Positions 43,037 through 52,921 of a DNA stretch of 64,000 nt are shown piece by piece; position 1 is the stretch's first letter, and each line of letters opens with the position of its first letter. The notes below the pieces were generated by a model. That model was not told the DNA's origin. It did no database searches and saw only the letters and a list, made by a program, of their open reading frames with translations. The stretch lies in assembly GCF_902825225.1 (NCBI RefSeq), contig NZ_CADEAK010000008.1, positions 35,398-99,397 on the forward strand, in the 5' to 3' direction. This stretch comes from Bartonella vinsonii subsp. berkhoffii ATCC 51672. Its GTDB lineage: Bacteria > Pseudomonadota > Alphaproteobacteria > Rhizobiales > Rhizobiaceae. A program made the translations under genes and the position numbers.

Positions 43037-44548
43037 ATGCCGGCAGTGCAAGAAACAATACGCCAAGTACGTGAAATAGATGTTGACCAATATAAATATG
43101 GGTTTGAAACCAATATTGAAACAGATAAGGCTCCAAAGGGTTTAAATGAAGATATTATCAGATTTATTTCTGCTAAAAAATATGAGCCTGAATGGATGCT
43201 AACATGGCGTTTACAAGCTTTTCGCCGTTGGTTGACAATGCACGAGCCTAACTGGGCGCGTATTCATTATCCAAAGATTGATTTCCAAGAGCTTCATTAT
43301 TACGCTGCTCCAAAAAATCATACAGGACCAAAATCTTTGGATGAAGTGGATCCTGAGTTGTTAGCAACTTATGAAAAACTCGGCATTCCTCTCAAAGAAC
43401 AAGAAATTTTAGCAGGAATAAGAAAACAATCTGACCCTTCTACTTTTGAGGATAATATTTATGCATCAGGACAGGTAGCTGTTGATGCAGTCTTTGATTC
43501 TGTTTCTGTTGTGACGACCTTTAAAAAAGAGTTAGCGCGTGCTGGGGTTATTTTTTGCTCTATTTCAGAAGCAATTATCGAACACCCCGATCTGATACAG
43601 GAATATTTAGGAACGGTTGTACCTGTGGGTGACAATTATTATGCAGCTTTAAATGCAGCTGTTTTTACAGATGGTTCCTTTGTTTATATTCCCAAAGGGG
43701 TTCGTTGCCCTATGGAACTTTCAACTTATTTTCGGATTAATGAACGCAATACAGGTCAATTTGAACGAACATTGATTGTTGCCGATGAAGATTCTTACGT
43801 TTCTTATCTGGAGGGATGCACGGCACCTCAACGGGATGAAAACCAACTTCATGCTGCTGTTGTAGAGCTTGTTGCACTCAAAAATGCAGAAATTAAATAT
43901 TCTACAGTGCAAAATTGGTATCCTGGCGATAAAGATGGTAAAGGCGGTATTTATAATTTTGTGACAAAGCGTGGAGATTGTCGGGGCGATAATGCTAAAA
44001 TTTCATGGACACAGATTGAAACCGGTTCTGCAATTACTTGGAAATATCCTTCTTGCCTACTACGTGGTGATAATTCACATGGGGAATTTTACTCTATTGC
44101 TGTTGCAAATGGTTACCAACAAATCGATTCTGGAACAAAAATGATTCATTTGGGAAAAAATACATCAAGTCGGATTGTTTCCAAAGGCATTTCTGCTGGA
44201 TTTTCAAATAACACCTATCGGGGGCAAGTGACAGCACATAGAAAAGCGCAGAATGCACGCAATTTTACGCAATGTGATAGTTTGTTAATTGGCAATGATT
44301 GTGGCGCCCATACAGTCCCTTATATTGAAACAAAAAATGCGACAGCTCAATTCGAACACGAGGCGACAACATCAAAAATTTCTGATGATCAACTTTTTTA
44401 TGTTATGCAGAGAGGAATTCCTGAAGAACAAGCTATCGCACTTATTGTGAATGGTTTTGTAAAAGAGGTGATTCAAAAACTTCCGATGGAATTTGCTGTT
44501 GAAGCCCAGAAACTCATTGGTATCAGCCTTGAAGGTAGTGTGGGATAA
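43037..44548 (+). CDS. sufB: Fe-S cluster assembly scaffold SufB
   Basis: Core scaffold of the SufBC2D complex on which Fe-S clusters are built, 503 residues. Family blocks seen include [18 protein letters not shown] near residue 220, [20 protein letters not shown] near 260, and the C-terminal [18 protein letters not shown] near 440. A Cys in [14 protein letters not shown] near residue 415 is in the region used for cluster assembly. GGAGAAAG precedes the ATG. SufC follows after 56 bases. Confidence 0.96.
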   Translation: MPAVQETIRQVREIDVDQYKYGFETNIETDKAPKGLNEDIIRFISAKKYEPEWMLTWRLQAFRRWLTMHEPNWARIHYPKIDFQELHYYAAPKNHTGPKSLDEVDPELLATYEKLGIPLKEQEILAGIRKQSDPSTFEDNIYASGQVAVDAVFDSVSVVTTFKKELARAGVIFCSISEAIIEHPDLIQEYLGTVVPVGDNYYAALNAAVFTDGSFVYIPKGVRCPMELSTYFRINERNTGQFERTLIVADEDSYVSYLEGCTAPQRDENQLHAAVVELVALKNAEIKYSTVQNWYPGDKDGKGGIYNFVTKRGDCRGDNAKISWTQIETGSAITWKYPSCLLRGDNSHGEFYSIAVANGYQQIDSGTKMIHLGKNTSSRIVSKGISAGFSNNTYRGQVTAHRKAQNARNFTQCDSLLIGNDCGAHTVPYIETKNATAQFEHEATTSKISDDQLFYVMQRGIPEEQAIALIVNGFVKEVIQKLPMEFAVEAQKLIGISLEGSVG

Positions 44549-44604
44549 TTGTTTAGATAAAGAGCACACACTTGAAGTAAAAGAGTCGGAACAGGATTAA
44601 ATTA

Positions 44605-45360
44605 ATGTTAGAGATAAAAAAATTGCGCGCCCGTATTGCTGGGACCGATACAGAAGTTATTCGCGGTTTAAACTTGACTGTTCAAGATGGTGAAGTTGCT
44701 GCTATTATGGGACAAAATGGAGCTGGAAAATCAACTTTGTCTTATTTACTTGCTGGTCGTGATGATTATGAAGTGATAGAAGGTGATATTCTTTATAATG
44801 GACAGTCTCTTTTAGAAATGGATCCAGCAGAACGTGCTACATATGGTATTTTTCTTGCATTCCAATATCCAATGGAAATCCCTGGAGTGGCAACAATGGA
44901 GTTTTTAAAAGTTGCGATGAATTCTCAACGCAAAGCACGTGGTGATGAAGAACTTAAAATTCCTGAATTTATAAAATATGTTAAAGAAACTTCTTCTAAA
45001 CTTGAAATAGATATGAACATGCTAAAACGTCCATTAAATGTAGGGTTTTCAGGTGGAGAGAAAAAACGTGCTGAAATTTTACAAATGGCTCTTCTTGAAC
45101 CGAAACTTTGTATTTTAGATGAAACGGATTCCGGTTTAGATATTGATGCATTAAAAATTGTTGCAGATGGTGTTAATAAACTTCGGGATTCAAAGCGTTC
45201 ATTTTTGGTTATTACTCATTATCAACGCCTGCTTAATTATATTGTTCCTGATACGGTACATGTCCTTCATAAAGGACGCATTATTAAAAGTGGGGATAAA
45301 TCGTTAGCGTTTTATTTAGAAAAAAATGGATATGCTGACCTGATCAGTGAAGCGGCTTGA
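44605..45360 (+). CDS. sufC: Fe-S cluster assembly ATPase SufC
   Basis: ABC-type ATPase that drives the SufBC2D scaffold, 251 residues, cytosolic. Walker A is GQNGAGKST, the signature FSGGEKKRAEI, Walker B LCILDETDSGLD and the switch His is in VITHYQRL. SufD follows after 11 bases. Confidence 0.97.
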   Translation: MLEIKKLRARIAGTDTEVIRGLNLTVQDGEVAAIMGQNGAGKSTLSYLLAGRDDYEVIEGDILYNGQSLLEMDPAERATYGIFLAFQYPMEIPGVATMEFLKVAMNSQRKARGDEELKIPEFIKYVKETSSKLEIDMNMLKRPLNVGFSGGEKKRAEILQMALLEPKLCILDETDSGLDIDALKIVADGVNKLRDSKRSFLVITHYQRLLNYIVPDTVHVLHKGRIIKSGDKSLAFYLEKNGYADLISEAA

Positions 45361-45371
45361 GATCATTGAAT

Positions 45372-46634
45372 ATGAATACACAACAAGAATTGTTAGCGGT
45401 TGAAAAAGATATAGTCAATCATTTCAACAAATGTATAAGCAATTTACCTGGCGATAATACTGTGCGGGCAGTTCGCAAAAAAGCTATTGAACTGTTTCAA
45501 ACAACACGACTTCCTTCACGTAAAATTGAAAGTTGGCATTATACAAATCTGCGTACGTTATTGAAATCTGTTCGTAATTTTTCAGAAGTACATGATGAGC
45601 AATTCGTTAATGCATCACTTTCAAAGAGCGCTGTTTTTTCTATTAAAAATGGAAAAACAGCTACACAGTCAAAGATAACAAATATTACAGTAAAACGTCT
45701 TACAGATGCATTAAAAGAGAATTCTGTAAAGATAGATCAAGTTGTTTCTAATGAAGATTTTATTGGGCAATTAAATACAGCTTTTGTTACAGATGGGTGG
45801 CTTTTTCATATTCCTGAAAATACAAAATTAAATGTTCCCATCGAATTGCAAAATATTCAAACGGGTGGACAATCTCATATTTTTTCAGACATAAAAATTG
45901 AAAAAAACAGTCAAGCCGTGTTTGTTGAACATCAGATTGACAATGATAAAGATACCTTTATCAATTCGATATCTTCATTACATATTGCCGCTTATAGCGA
46001 TATTACGTGGATCATCATTCGAAATCGTGGTTTTAATTCGACACAGTTTGGCCGATTTCGTGCTATTCTTGGTCAAGGAACAAAATTATCACTTTATGTG
46101 ATTAATATAGGGAGTCAACTTAATCGTCAAGAAATTGATATTGAGTTACAGGGAGAGGAATCTGATTTTCAATTACGAGTCATAAATTTATTATCAGGAC
46201 AAACACATAGCGATCTTACGATGACTGTTCGTCATGTTGAAGAAAGATCAACCTCAACTGAAATTATACGCAATGTGGTTACAGACAAGGCAGTTGGTGT
46301 TTTCCAAGGAATAATCGCTGTTGCTCAAAAAGCGCAAAAAACAGATGCCCGCATGGCTTGTAATAGCCTTATACTCTCAGATGACGCGGAATTTAATGCA
46401 AAGCCTGAACTGGAAATTTTTGCTGATGATGTTGCGTGTGGCCACGGTGCAACAATTGCTAATATTAATCATGATCATCTTTTTTATCTTATGGCACGTG
46501 GTATTCCTTTTAAAGTGGCTCGTGCACTTTTAATTAAAGGGTTTGTCTTCGAGCTTATTGAAGACATCAAGCAGGATAATATTCAAGATATTTTGAGAAA
46601 TATCATTAGCAAGTGGTTAGAAAAAAATGCTTAA
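45372..46634 (+). CDS. sufD: Fe-S cluster assembly protein SufD
   Basis: SufB paralogue that completes the scaffold and helps iron entry, 420 residues. The N-terminal helical region is followed by a beta-helix core with the ending AKPELEIFADDVACGHGAT and DHLFYLMARGIP, a SufD signature including the conserved His. The ATG at 45372 is used; a TTG at 45357 overlapping the sufC stop is unlikely. There is no strong ribosome binding site, so translation may depend on sufC. Confidence 0.95.
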   Translation: MNTQQELLAVEKDIVNHFNKCISNLPGDNTVRAVRKKAIELFQTTRLPSRKIESWHYTNLRTLLKSVRNFSEVHDEQFVNASLSKSAVFSIKNGKTATQSKITNITVKRLTDALKENSVKIDQVVSNEDFIGQLNTAFVTDGWLFHIPENTKLNVPIELQNIQTGGQSHIFSDIKIEKNSQAVFVEHQIDNDKDTFINSISSLHIAAYSDITWIIIRNRGFNSTQFGRFRAILGQGTKLSLYVINIGSQLNRQEIDIELQGEESDFQLRVINLLSGQTHSDLTMTVRHVEERSTSTEIIRNVVTDKAVGVFQGIIAVAQKAQKTDARMACNSLILSDDAEFNAKPELEIFADDVACGHGATIANINHDHLFYLMARGIPFKVARALLIKGFVFELIEDIKQDNIQDILRNIISKWLEKNA

Positions 46635-46643
46635 GGTAAAAAA

Positions 46644-47888
46644 ATGGGAAATGACTTACAAACATTCGTGTATGATGTAGAAGCAATTCGGCATGATTTC
46701 CCTCTTTTATACCATGATGTTTATGGAAAGCGATTAATCTATCTTGATAATGGCGCCTCTGCTCAAAAACCACGAACAGTGCTCAATGCAATGGATAATT
46801 TCTATCAATATAACTATGCGAATGTGCATAGGGGAATGTATTTTTTAGCAAATGCGGCAACACAATCTTATGAAAATGCCCGTGAAACAGTTCGTGCTTT
46901 TTTAAATGCTCAAACTTCTGAGGAAATTGTTTTTACAAAAAATGCAACAGAAGCCATTAATACTGTTGCTTATGGCTGGGCTATGTCCAAATTAAAAGAA
47001 GGGGATGAAATTGTTCTTACTATTATGGAACATCATTCAAATATTATTCCTTGGCATTTTCTTCGTGAACAAAAAGGTATAAAACTCGTTTTTGTCCCCG
47101 TCGATGAAAAAGGTATTTTACATATTGAAGATTTCCAAGAGGCTTTAAGTGATCGAACAAAACTGATTGCTGTCACGCATATGTCTAATATATTAGGGAC
47201 TGTGCCTCCTGTTAAAGAGATTGTTCAGTTAGCACATCAAAATGCCATTCCTGTTCTTGTTGATGGTTCTCAAGGTGCTGTGCATTTAACAGTTGATGTG
47301 CAAAGTCTTGATTGTGACTGGTATGTTTTTACGGGTCATAAGCTTTATGGTCCCACAGGTATTGGTGTTCTTTATGGTAAAAAATATCGACTAGAAGAAA
47401 TGCTTCCTTTTCAAGGAGGGGGGGAAATGGTCGAGTATGTGATGACTGATAAGGTTTCTTATAATGCTCCTCCCTACCGCTTTGAAGCGGGAACACCTCC
47501 CATAGTTCAAGCCGTTGGATTGGCTGCAGCTATTCATTATATGCAAGAAAAAGATAAGAATGCTATTTATGCACATGAAAAAGCACTGTTAGCCTATGCA
47601 CATGAAAAGCTTGAAACGGTTGAATCATTACGGATTTATGGTCACGCTCCCAATAAAGGGGCTATTCTATCATTTACAATTGAAGGTATTCATGCACATG
47701 ATATTGCTATGTTTATTGACAGAAAAGGCGTTGCTATACGTGCGGGAACACATTGTGCGCATCCTTTATTACAACGCTTTGGTTTAACATCTATTTGTCG
47801 TGCATCACTTGCTATGTATAATACTTATGAGGATATTGATCAGTTAGTGGAAGCACTGAGAGAAACAAGGACATTTTTTAATGGCTGA
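46644..47888 (+). CDS. sufS: Cysteine desulfurase SufS (class II)
   Basis: PLP enzyme providing persulfide sulfur to the SUF machinery, 414 residues. YLDNGASAQKP near the start is diagnostic. The PLP Lys is in FTGHKLYGPTGIGVLYG near residue 235, and the catalytic Cys in RAGTHCAHPLLQR near residue 370. No sufE or sufU partner is seen in the window. The stop overlaps the next gene by 8 bases. Confidence 0.95.
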   Translation: MGNDLQTFVYDVEAIRHDFPLLYHDVYGKRLIYLDNGASAQKPRTVLNAMDNFYQYNYANVHRGMYFLANAATQSYENARETVRAFLNAQTSEEIVFTKNATEAINTVAYGWAMSKLKEGDEIVLTIMEHHSNIIPWHFLREQKGIKLVFVPVDEKGILHIEDFQEALSDRTKLIAVTHMSNILGTVPPVKEIVQLAHQNAIPVLVDGSQGAVHLTVDVQSLDCDWYVFTGHKLYGPTGIGVLYGKKYRLEEMLPFQGGGEMVEYVMTDKVSYNAPPYRFEAGTPPIVQAVGLAAAIHYMQEKDKNAIYAHEKALLAYAHEKLETVESLRIYGHAPNKGAILSFTIEGIHAHDIAMFIDRKGVAIRAGTHCAHPLLQRFGLTSICRASLAMYNTYEDIDQLVEALRETRTFFNG

Positions 47889-48282
47889 ATCAATGAAAGA
47901 ATGTCATTCTACGGAATCTGCTGAGACTGTAAGCGAAAATAAAAAATCTCACATATCAGCAATTCCAGCAGACGAAATTGATCGTATGACGAATGATATT
48001 ATTGCTGCTCTTAAAACAGTTTATGATCCAGAAATTCCTGCTGATATTTATGAGCTCGGATTGATTTATCGTATCGATATTGAAGATGATCGTTCAGTAA
48101 AAATTGAAATGACGCTTACAGCACCAGGATGTCCCGTTGCCGGTGAAATGCCAGGTTGGGTAGAAAATGCTGTAAGCGCAGTTGAAGGTGTTTCGCATGT
48201 TGAAGTCACCATGACGTTTGATCCACTGTGGACACCTGATTGTATGTCAGAAGAAGCACAAATTGCTGTCGGATGGTACTAA
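47881..48282 (+). CDS. sufT: SUF system protein SufT (DUF59/MIP18 family)
   Basis: Small accessory protein for Fe-S cluster maturation, 133 residues. The DUF59 motif DPEIPADIYELGLIYRI lies near residue 57 and the conserved Cys in LTAPGCPVAGEMP near residue 82. It is the last gene of the suf operon. In related genomes an A-type carrier gene (sufA/iscA) often follows, but none was seen in the next 376 bases. Confidence 0.92.
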   Translation: MAESMKECHSTESAETVSENKKSHISAIPADEIDRMTNDIIAALKTVYDPEIPADIYELGLIYRIDIEDDRSVKIEMTLTAPGCPVAGEMPGWVENAVSAVEGVSHVEVTMTFDPLWTPDCMSEEAQIAVGWY

Positions 48283-48658
48283 ATACTTTAAGAGAATTTC
48301 ATTTACTCGCATTCAAAGTGCTTAAACAAGAATATACAAGCAATGTATTCGAATATTATGAAGATCGTTTAGTCATATGGAATATTCTAAATCTTATGAG
48401 ATAGGCTGATGCTATTACACATATTATTGGCTGAAACTAGTGTGCTTTTTAATATGGCATAAAAAGAGGATAGGATAATTCTTCTTGTTAACATCATAAA
48501 TAGTAAAATCTTTTGATGGATTTTAAAAAATTAACACTCTGAAAAAGTAATTTTTACAAATTATTAATAACAAATAGCACTAAAACTTTTAATGATAAGC
48601 AATATCGTTGATGAACTATGGAAAAAGGTATATTTCCATAGTTCACCGTGACTTTAAC
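48283..48658. other. Intergenic region between sufT and sodC (convergent)
   Basis: This AT-rich gap of 376 bases has no credible gene. It holds a strong inverted repeat at 48612-48645 near the sodC stop. No remnant of an A-type Fe-S carrier gene was recognised. Confidence 0.5.
48612..48645 (-). terminator. Long inverted repeat downstream of sodC
   Basis: TGAACTATGGAAA (48612-48624) and TTTCCATAGTTCA (48633-48645) form a perfect 13-bp stem with an 8-base loop, 13 bases past the sodC stop. No clear T-run follows on the minus strand, so it may stabilise the mRNA end rather than act as a classic terminator. Confidence 0.5.
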
Positions 48659-49183
48659 TTATTCTTCAATAATTCCACATGCCAAACGTGCTCCACCTCC
48701 ACCAAGCGGTAATGGGGTATCTGAATGATTATCTCCTCCTAAATGAATTATTAATGAGCGCCCTTTAATCTCTGAAAGATTTTTAATTCGTGGGGCGATA
48801 ACACTCATTGTTGATCGCCCTTTATCATCAACATAAAGTGCAGGTAAATCACCTAAATGGCCATTAACATTATAAGGTCCAAGATGCTTGTTCGTATGAC
48901 TCGGATCATAATGTCCACCTGCAGCACCACCAATTACACCATCTTTCGTATCACATGAAGGATTTACATGTATATGAAAGCCATGCAAACCCTCTGGTAA
49001 GGTGGATAAATTTGGCACAAAAATTAAACCATATGTGTTTTCTTCAATTTCAATTGTACCAATAGATTTTTTGTTGCTATTTTCTATCTCATAAATTTTT
49101 ACTTGCATAGATTTTGCTAATACAGCAACGTTATGAGATAAAAATGTTAGTGAAGCTAAGAAGAGAAAAAAAATTTTATTCAT
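48659..49183 (-). CDS. sodC: Periplasmic Cu/Zn superoxide dismutase
   Basis: Destroys superoxide in the periplasm and helps intracellular bacteria withstand host oxidative bursts. A signal peptide of about 23 residues ends near AVLAKS. Copper and zinc ligands are in GFHIHVNPSC, GGHYDPSHTNKHLGP and NGHLGDLP, with a late His in IIHLGGDNHSD. The disulfide Cys are in NPSC and LACGI. The ATG at 49183 follows AAGGTG; an in-frame ATG at 49252 would add 23 residues before the signal peptide. Final length 174 residues. Confidence 0.95.
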   Translation of the reverse strand: MNKIFFLFLASLTFLSHNVAVLAKSMQVKIYEIENSNKKSIGTIEIEENTYGLIFVPNLSTLPEGLHGFHIHVNPSCDTKDGVIGGAAGGHYDPSHTNKHLGPYNVNGHLGDLPALYVDDKGRSTMSVIAPRIKNLSEIKGRSLIIHLGGDNHSDTPLPLGGGGARLACGIIEE

Positions 49184-49469
49184 GTAGCACCTTTTTATAC
49201 TATAATTTTTATTCTTACCTAAAATTGTGTAAATCATATTTTCTTGAGACATGATTTACTAAAAACTTGATAAGCTCATAATGAGCTATTCCGGAACACT
49301 CTAAAAAATTCAGATCATTTCTTCTCTTAATAAATAATGTAGCTTTTATAGATATTTTATCTGCATTTTTCAAAAAATGTTCCTAAAAAGGATTTTATAA
49401 AATCAAGATATATAACTTGTTGATTATTTTTTGACAAAAAAATCTGCTTATTATAAAATTTAACTATCA

Positions 49470-49775
49470 TTATGTATATAAATCTTCCATAAAGGTACAA
49501 AATAGACCAACAAAAATGCCCATTATTAATCCTATCATTGCACCAATTATTGTTCCGGTACAAAATGCTACATCTATACCCATTGCGATAATTGGACCAA
49601 ATCCTGGTAGGGCAATATAACCATAAGCTGCAAGAATTGCGGCAAGAGCTCCTGATACACCGCCATTTAGAATTCCAATGAAAGAAAGCTCTTTAAGAGA
49701 ATAATAGATTTTTTTAAAAAAAGTTCTCTGCGAGCTTTTAGAATCAATATTGCTATGAGTTTTAAAATGAATCAT
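49470..49775 (-). CDS. Small glycine-rich membrane protein
   Basis: I do not recognise a named family. The 101-residue protein has a polar start and two long hydrophobic segments (about residues 33-57 and 60-95) with Gly/Ala small-residue repeats (GGVSGALAAILAA and GAMIGLIMGIFVG), a glycine-zipper pattern. A central GPIIAMG links them. It overlaps the upstream minus-strand gene by 14 bases, so the pair is probably co-transcribed and translationally coupled. A function is not supported. Confidence 0.6.
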   Translation of the reverse strand: MIHFKTHSNIDSKSSQRTFFKKIYYSLKELSFIGILNGGVSGALAAILAAYGYIALPGFGPIIAMGIDVAFCTGTIIGAMIGLIMGIFVGLFCTFMEDLYT

Positions 49776-50112
49776 ATTTTTTTCTTTTATTTTGAATGCT
49801 CATCGTTCCAGAATAATCAACTGATACGAGAAAATTGTATTTTTTAAATTCTACTAAAGCGCGCCAAATCCCTTTATCATCTAGGCGCAATCGTTTAATA
49901 TCTGTGAAACCATTTTGCATGAGACAGTTTTTAATTTGTGAAGCAGTAAATGAATTTTGTCCTGGTTTAGTGATATCTTTGGTGAAAGCATACGCAGAAG
50001 CTTGACAATAAGGGGAATAAAACATCTTACTTATTGAAGCTGTCACTATAGATGAGATACATATAGTCGCTATAAAAAAAATACTTGATTTCAGAATTTT
50101 ACTTAATGTCAT
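49762..50112 (-). CDS. Small exported hypothetical protein with a PepSY-like tail
   Basis: A 116-residue protein with an N-terminal hydrophobic segment (about residues 8-28, a signal peptide or anchor). The second half, with SQIKNCLMQNGFTDIKRLRLDDKG and VEFKKYNFLVSVD, has the helix-strand-strand pattern of PepSY-like domains (inference from pattern only). Two Cys are present (YCQAS, NCLMQ). The ATG at 50112 is chosen because AGGTG lies 7 bases upstream; an in-frame ATG at 50175 would add 21 residues. It overlaps the following membrane protein gene by 14 bases. Confidence 0.6.
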   Translation of the reverse strand: MTLSKILKSSIFFIATICISSIVTASISKMFYSPYCQASAYAFTKDITKPGQNSFTASQIKNCLMQNGFTDIKRLRLDDKGIWRALVEFKKYNFLVSVDYSGTMSIQNKRKKYDSF

Positions 50113-50677
50113 CTTGTTATCACCTGTGATACAATACTTCATTAACCCTTTGTATTGCCAACAGGTTCCAAACAATCTTTTATTTTCAATGTTATAATTA
50201 ATAACGTAAATTTTAAAATTTTGTGTTGCTTAACTAAAATTATTTTTCTTCTCTTCTCTAAAGAAACATGAATATATTGGGGCTTTAAAAATTTTTATCT
50301 CTTTAACTTTTTCAAATAACCAATTTATGTCACTCATATTATCAAGTAACTGATATATTTAAGCTTTATGATGATAAAGCGTCCACATATCATTTCTCAT
50401 ACGATTTATTTATTTTCTTCACTATAGTTCTATTAAAGAAAACTTCGATGAATAATGAAAAAAATAAAAGAGTTTTATTTTTGTTAAAGTCAAATATTTT
50501 ATAAAAATATAAAAAAAGAAAATTTTTTCTTAGCAAAACGGGTATATTATATTGTTAACGCTGTTTTTTTGTATTTGCGGCTCTGTTTTTTTACTATCTT
50601 TATGAGTTTATGCAGTACCGCTGCCATCATTTAAACTCTTTATAAAAATTGCTATTTACTTTGATTGATTAAAAAAA
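50113..50677. other. AT-rich intergenic region
   Basis: This 565-base gap has no credible ORF and many stops in all frames. It should contain the promoter of the two small minus-strand genes. Nothing further was recognised. Confidence 0.5.
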
Positions 50678-51904
50678 TTAAATCGAATTCTTTGATAGAT
50701 TTCGGGGAAAGCTTTGTATAATTTTTTTTAATCCATAACCCGGATACATTCCTTCTCGCATAAATAAATTACGTAATGGTGAGCAATTACGTAATAATCC
50801 AAGTCCAACACTGCGCATGATATGAACAGGTAACATATCAGAAAGTAAAGCAGAGTTAAGTGTATGAACAGCACTGCTTCGGATCAATATGTCAGGTTTA
50901 CGGCATTTATTATAGTTTGCCATAATCATTTCAAATGTAGAATCAGATAGTTGGCTAGGTAAAATATCAATCAAAGTTTGAACATCACGAAATCCTAAAT
51001 TTAATCCCTGTGCTCCAATAGGAGGAAAGACATGGGCTGCTTCACCCACTAAAATCGTTCGATTGGTAGCAAAATAATGAGAGATAAGTCCAGAAAGCGG
51101 CCATACTTGAATTGGTGTTTCTAATGTCAGTGATCCAAGCATTGATTGCATTTGATGTTCGATTATTTTTGCAATTGCTTTTGATCCTATATTCAATAAT
51201 TCCTCAGCACGAGGAGGACTAACAACCCATACAAGACTCGATCTTTGCCCTGGTAGTGGAACCTGTGTAAATGGACCATTTTCTGTATGAAATTCAGTTG
51301 ATGTATTTTGGTGAGAAAGATCATGCGAAAAATTAAGAACAAGTGCTTTTTGTGGATAACTCCACTGTTTGACACCTATACCCGCTGCCAACCGTGTTAA
51401 AGAGTTGCGTCCATCAGCAGCAACAACAAGTGAGGTTTGAATGACTCTATCATCTGCAAGAGTTATACAAACATGATTTTTTTGGTAAAGAAAAGATTTT
51501 GCTAAAGAAACAAATCTTATAATATTGGGCGTATGCTTAACAGAATCAGCTAGAATATTGTTTAATTCTACATTAGGTATATTATAACCAAAAGCTTCTT
51601 CATCAATTTCAGTAGAAGAGAAATTCACAGTAGGAGCACGCACAATCCTAGAGGTTATATCTATGATTCTAATGAACGATAAAGCTGCTGCATGGTGTTT
51701 GAGAACATTCCAAATATTGAGTTCTTTAAGTGTACGTATTGCTGGCATCATAAGAGTGGTTGTCCGTAATTCATCTGTATGAGCTGGTGGACCAATAAGA
51801 CAAACAGAGTAGCCCTTATGTGCAAGTCTAAGTGCTGCTAACATACCGACTGGCCCAGCACCAATGATAGCAATATCTTTATGTTCATTTTTTTTTAATG
51901 TCAC
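50678..51904 (-). CDS. UbiH/UbiF/COQ6-family FAD-dependent hydroxylase
   Basis: Flavin monooxygenase that most likely hydroxylates the ubiquinone ring, 408 residues. The FAD-binding motif IIGAGPVGMLAALRLAHKG lies near residue 14. The DG-type motif is represented by VVAADGRNSLTRLAAG near residue 160, and GEAAHVFPPIGAQGLNLGFRD near residue 285 is the GD/UbiH signature (Glu replaces the more usual Asp). The start is GTG at 51904. It diverges from pcs. Which ring position it modifies is not decided by sequence reading. Confidence 0.88.
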   Translation of the reverse strand: MTLKKNEHKDIAIIGAGPVGMLAALRLAHKGYSVCLIGPPAHTDELRTTTLMMPAIRTLKELNIWNVLKHHAAALSFIRIIDITSRIVRAPTVNFSSTEIDEEAFGYNIPNVELNNILADSVKHTPNIIRFVSLAKSFLYQKNHVCITLADDRVIQTSLVVAADGRNSLTRLAAGIGVKQWSYPQKALVLNFSHDLSHQNTSTEFHTENGPFTQVPLPGQRSSLVWVVSPPRAEELLNIGSKAIAKIIEHQMQSMLGSLTLETPIQVWPLSGLISHYFATNRTILVGEAAHVFPPIGAQGLNLGFRDVQTLIDILPSQLSDSTFEMIMANYNKCRKPDILIRSSAVHTLNSALLSDMLPVHIMRSVGLGLLRNCSPLRNLFMREGMYPGYGLKKIIQSFPRNLSKNSI

Positions 51905-52067
51905 AACTGTTTAAGCCTCTTCCCATTTATTAAATATTTTAACATTTCTAAATGAATAATCTCTTTTTATTATATGAAGTTTTTCTATTATATTATGTAA
52001 TAAATATGCGATATAAAAAAGTAACCTTTTTATGATTTTTTTACAGTAGATCATACCATCAGTAGAA

Positions 52068-52895
52068 ATGGCGTATTGGTACATGGATGAAAACTTTAGA
52101 AATGAGGATAAGCAAACTTTGAAACGTAAGCTAACAAAAAAAATCAAAACTAATGCCGATCTATTGCGCCATAAAAAAGTAACAATGCCGCAAGCAAAGG
52201 GCTTTTCAGTCCATTTACTAACAGCTTCAAGTTCGTTTTTAGCATTTCTTTCTCTTATATCAGCTTCTCAAAAAGAATGGACGGCTATGTTTTGTTGGCT
52301 TGGTCTTGCACTTCTCGTTGATGGGATTGATGGGCCAATTGCACGCAAACTTGATGTTAAATATGTACTTCCAACTTGGTCTGGAGAACTCTTAGATAAT
52401 ATTATTGATTACGTAACTTATGTCCTCATTCCAGCTTTTGCGCTTTATCAAAGTGGTTTGATGGGGGCAGGATTGTCATTTTTATTAAGCGCTATCATTG
52501 TTATCTCATCAGCTATTTATTATGCAGATACTGGAATGAAAACCAAAGAAAACTTTTTTAAAGGATTTCCGGTCGTATGGAATATGATGGTTTTTATGCT
52601 TTTTGTCGTAAAACCAGGGGAGTGGGTTACCTTTACCATTATTGCCTTATCAGCAATCATATCTTTTTTACCAATTTATTTTATTCATCCAGTAAGAGTC
52701 ATTCGTTTGCGATGGCTTAATTTTCCAATTTTTCTTTTATGGTGTTGCTTTGGTGTTGCCGCATTTTTTTACCGACTTGATGCTCCCCATTGGGTTAAGA
52801 TAGGAATTTCAATAACAGGTATTTATATGTATTGCATTGGTGCTATCATGCAACTCTTTCCTCAATTTGGTGCAAAAAATCAGAAAAAACAATAA
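52068..52895 (+). CDS. pcs: Phosphatidylcholine synthase
   Basis: CDP-alcohol phosphotransferase that makes phosphatidylcholine from choline and CDP-diacylglycerol in the inner membrane, a route used by host-associated Hyphomicrobiales. The motif DGIDGPIARKL...SGELLDNIIDYVTYV near residue 86 matches the DG...AR...G...D...D signature. About seven hydrophobic segments are present. An in-frame ATG at 52185 would remove 39 charged residues and give 236 residues, closer to the usual length, so the start is uncertain. Confidence 0.9.
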   Translation: MAYWYMDENFRNEDKQTLKRKLTKKIKTNADLLRHKKVTMPQAKGFSVHLLTASSSFLAFLSLISASQKEWTAMFCWLGLALLVDGIDGPIARKLDVKYVLPTWSGELLDNIIDYVTYVLIPAFALYQSGLMGAGLSFLLSAIIVISSAIYYADTGMKTKENFFKGFPVVWNMMVFMLFVVKPGEWVTFTIIALSAIISFLPIYFIHPVRVIRLRWLNFPIFLLWCCFGVAAFFYRLDAPHWVKIGISITGIYMYCIGAIMQLFPQFGAKNQKKQ

Positions 52896-52921
52896 GATAA
52901 ATATTTTAGGCAGAGTATAAG

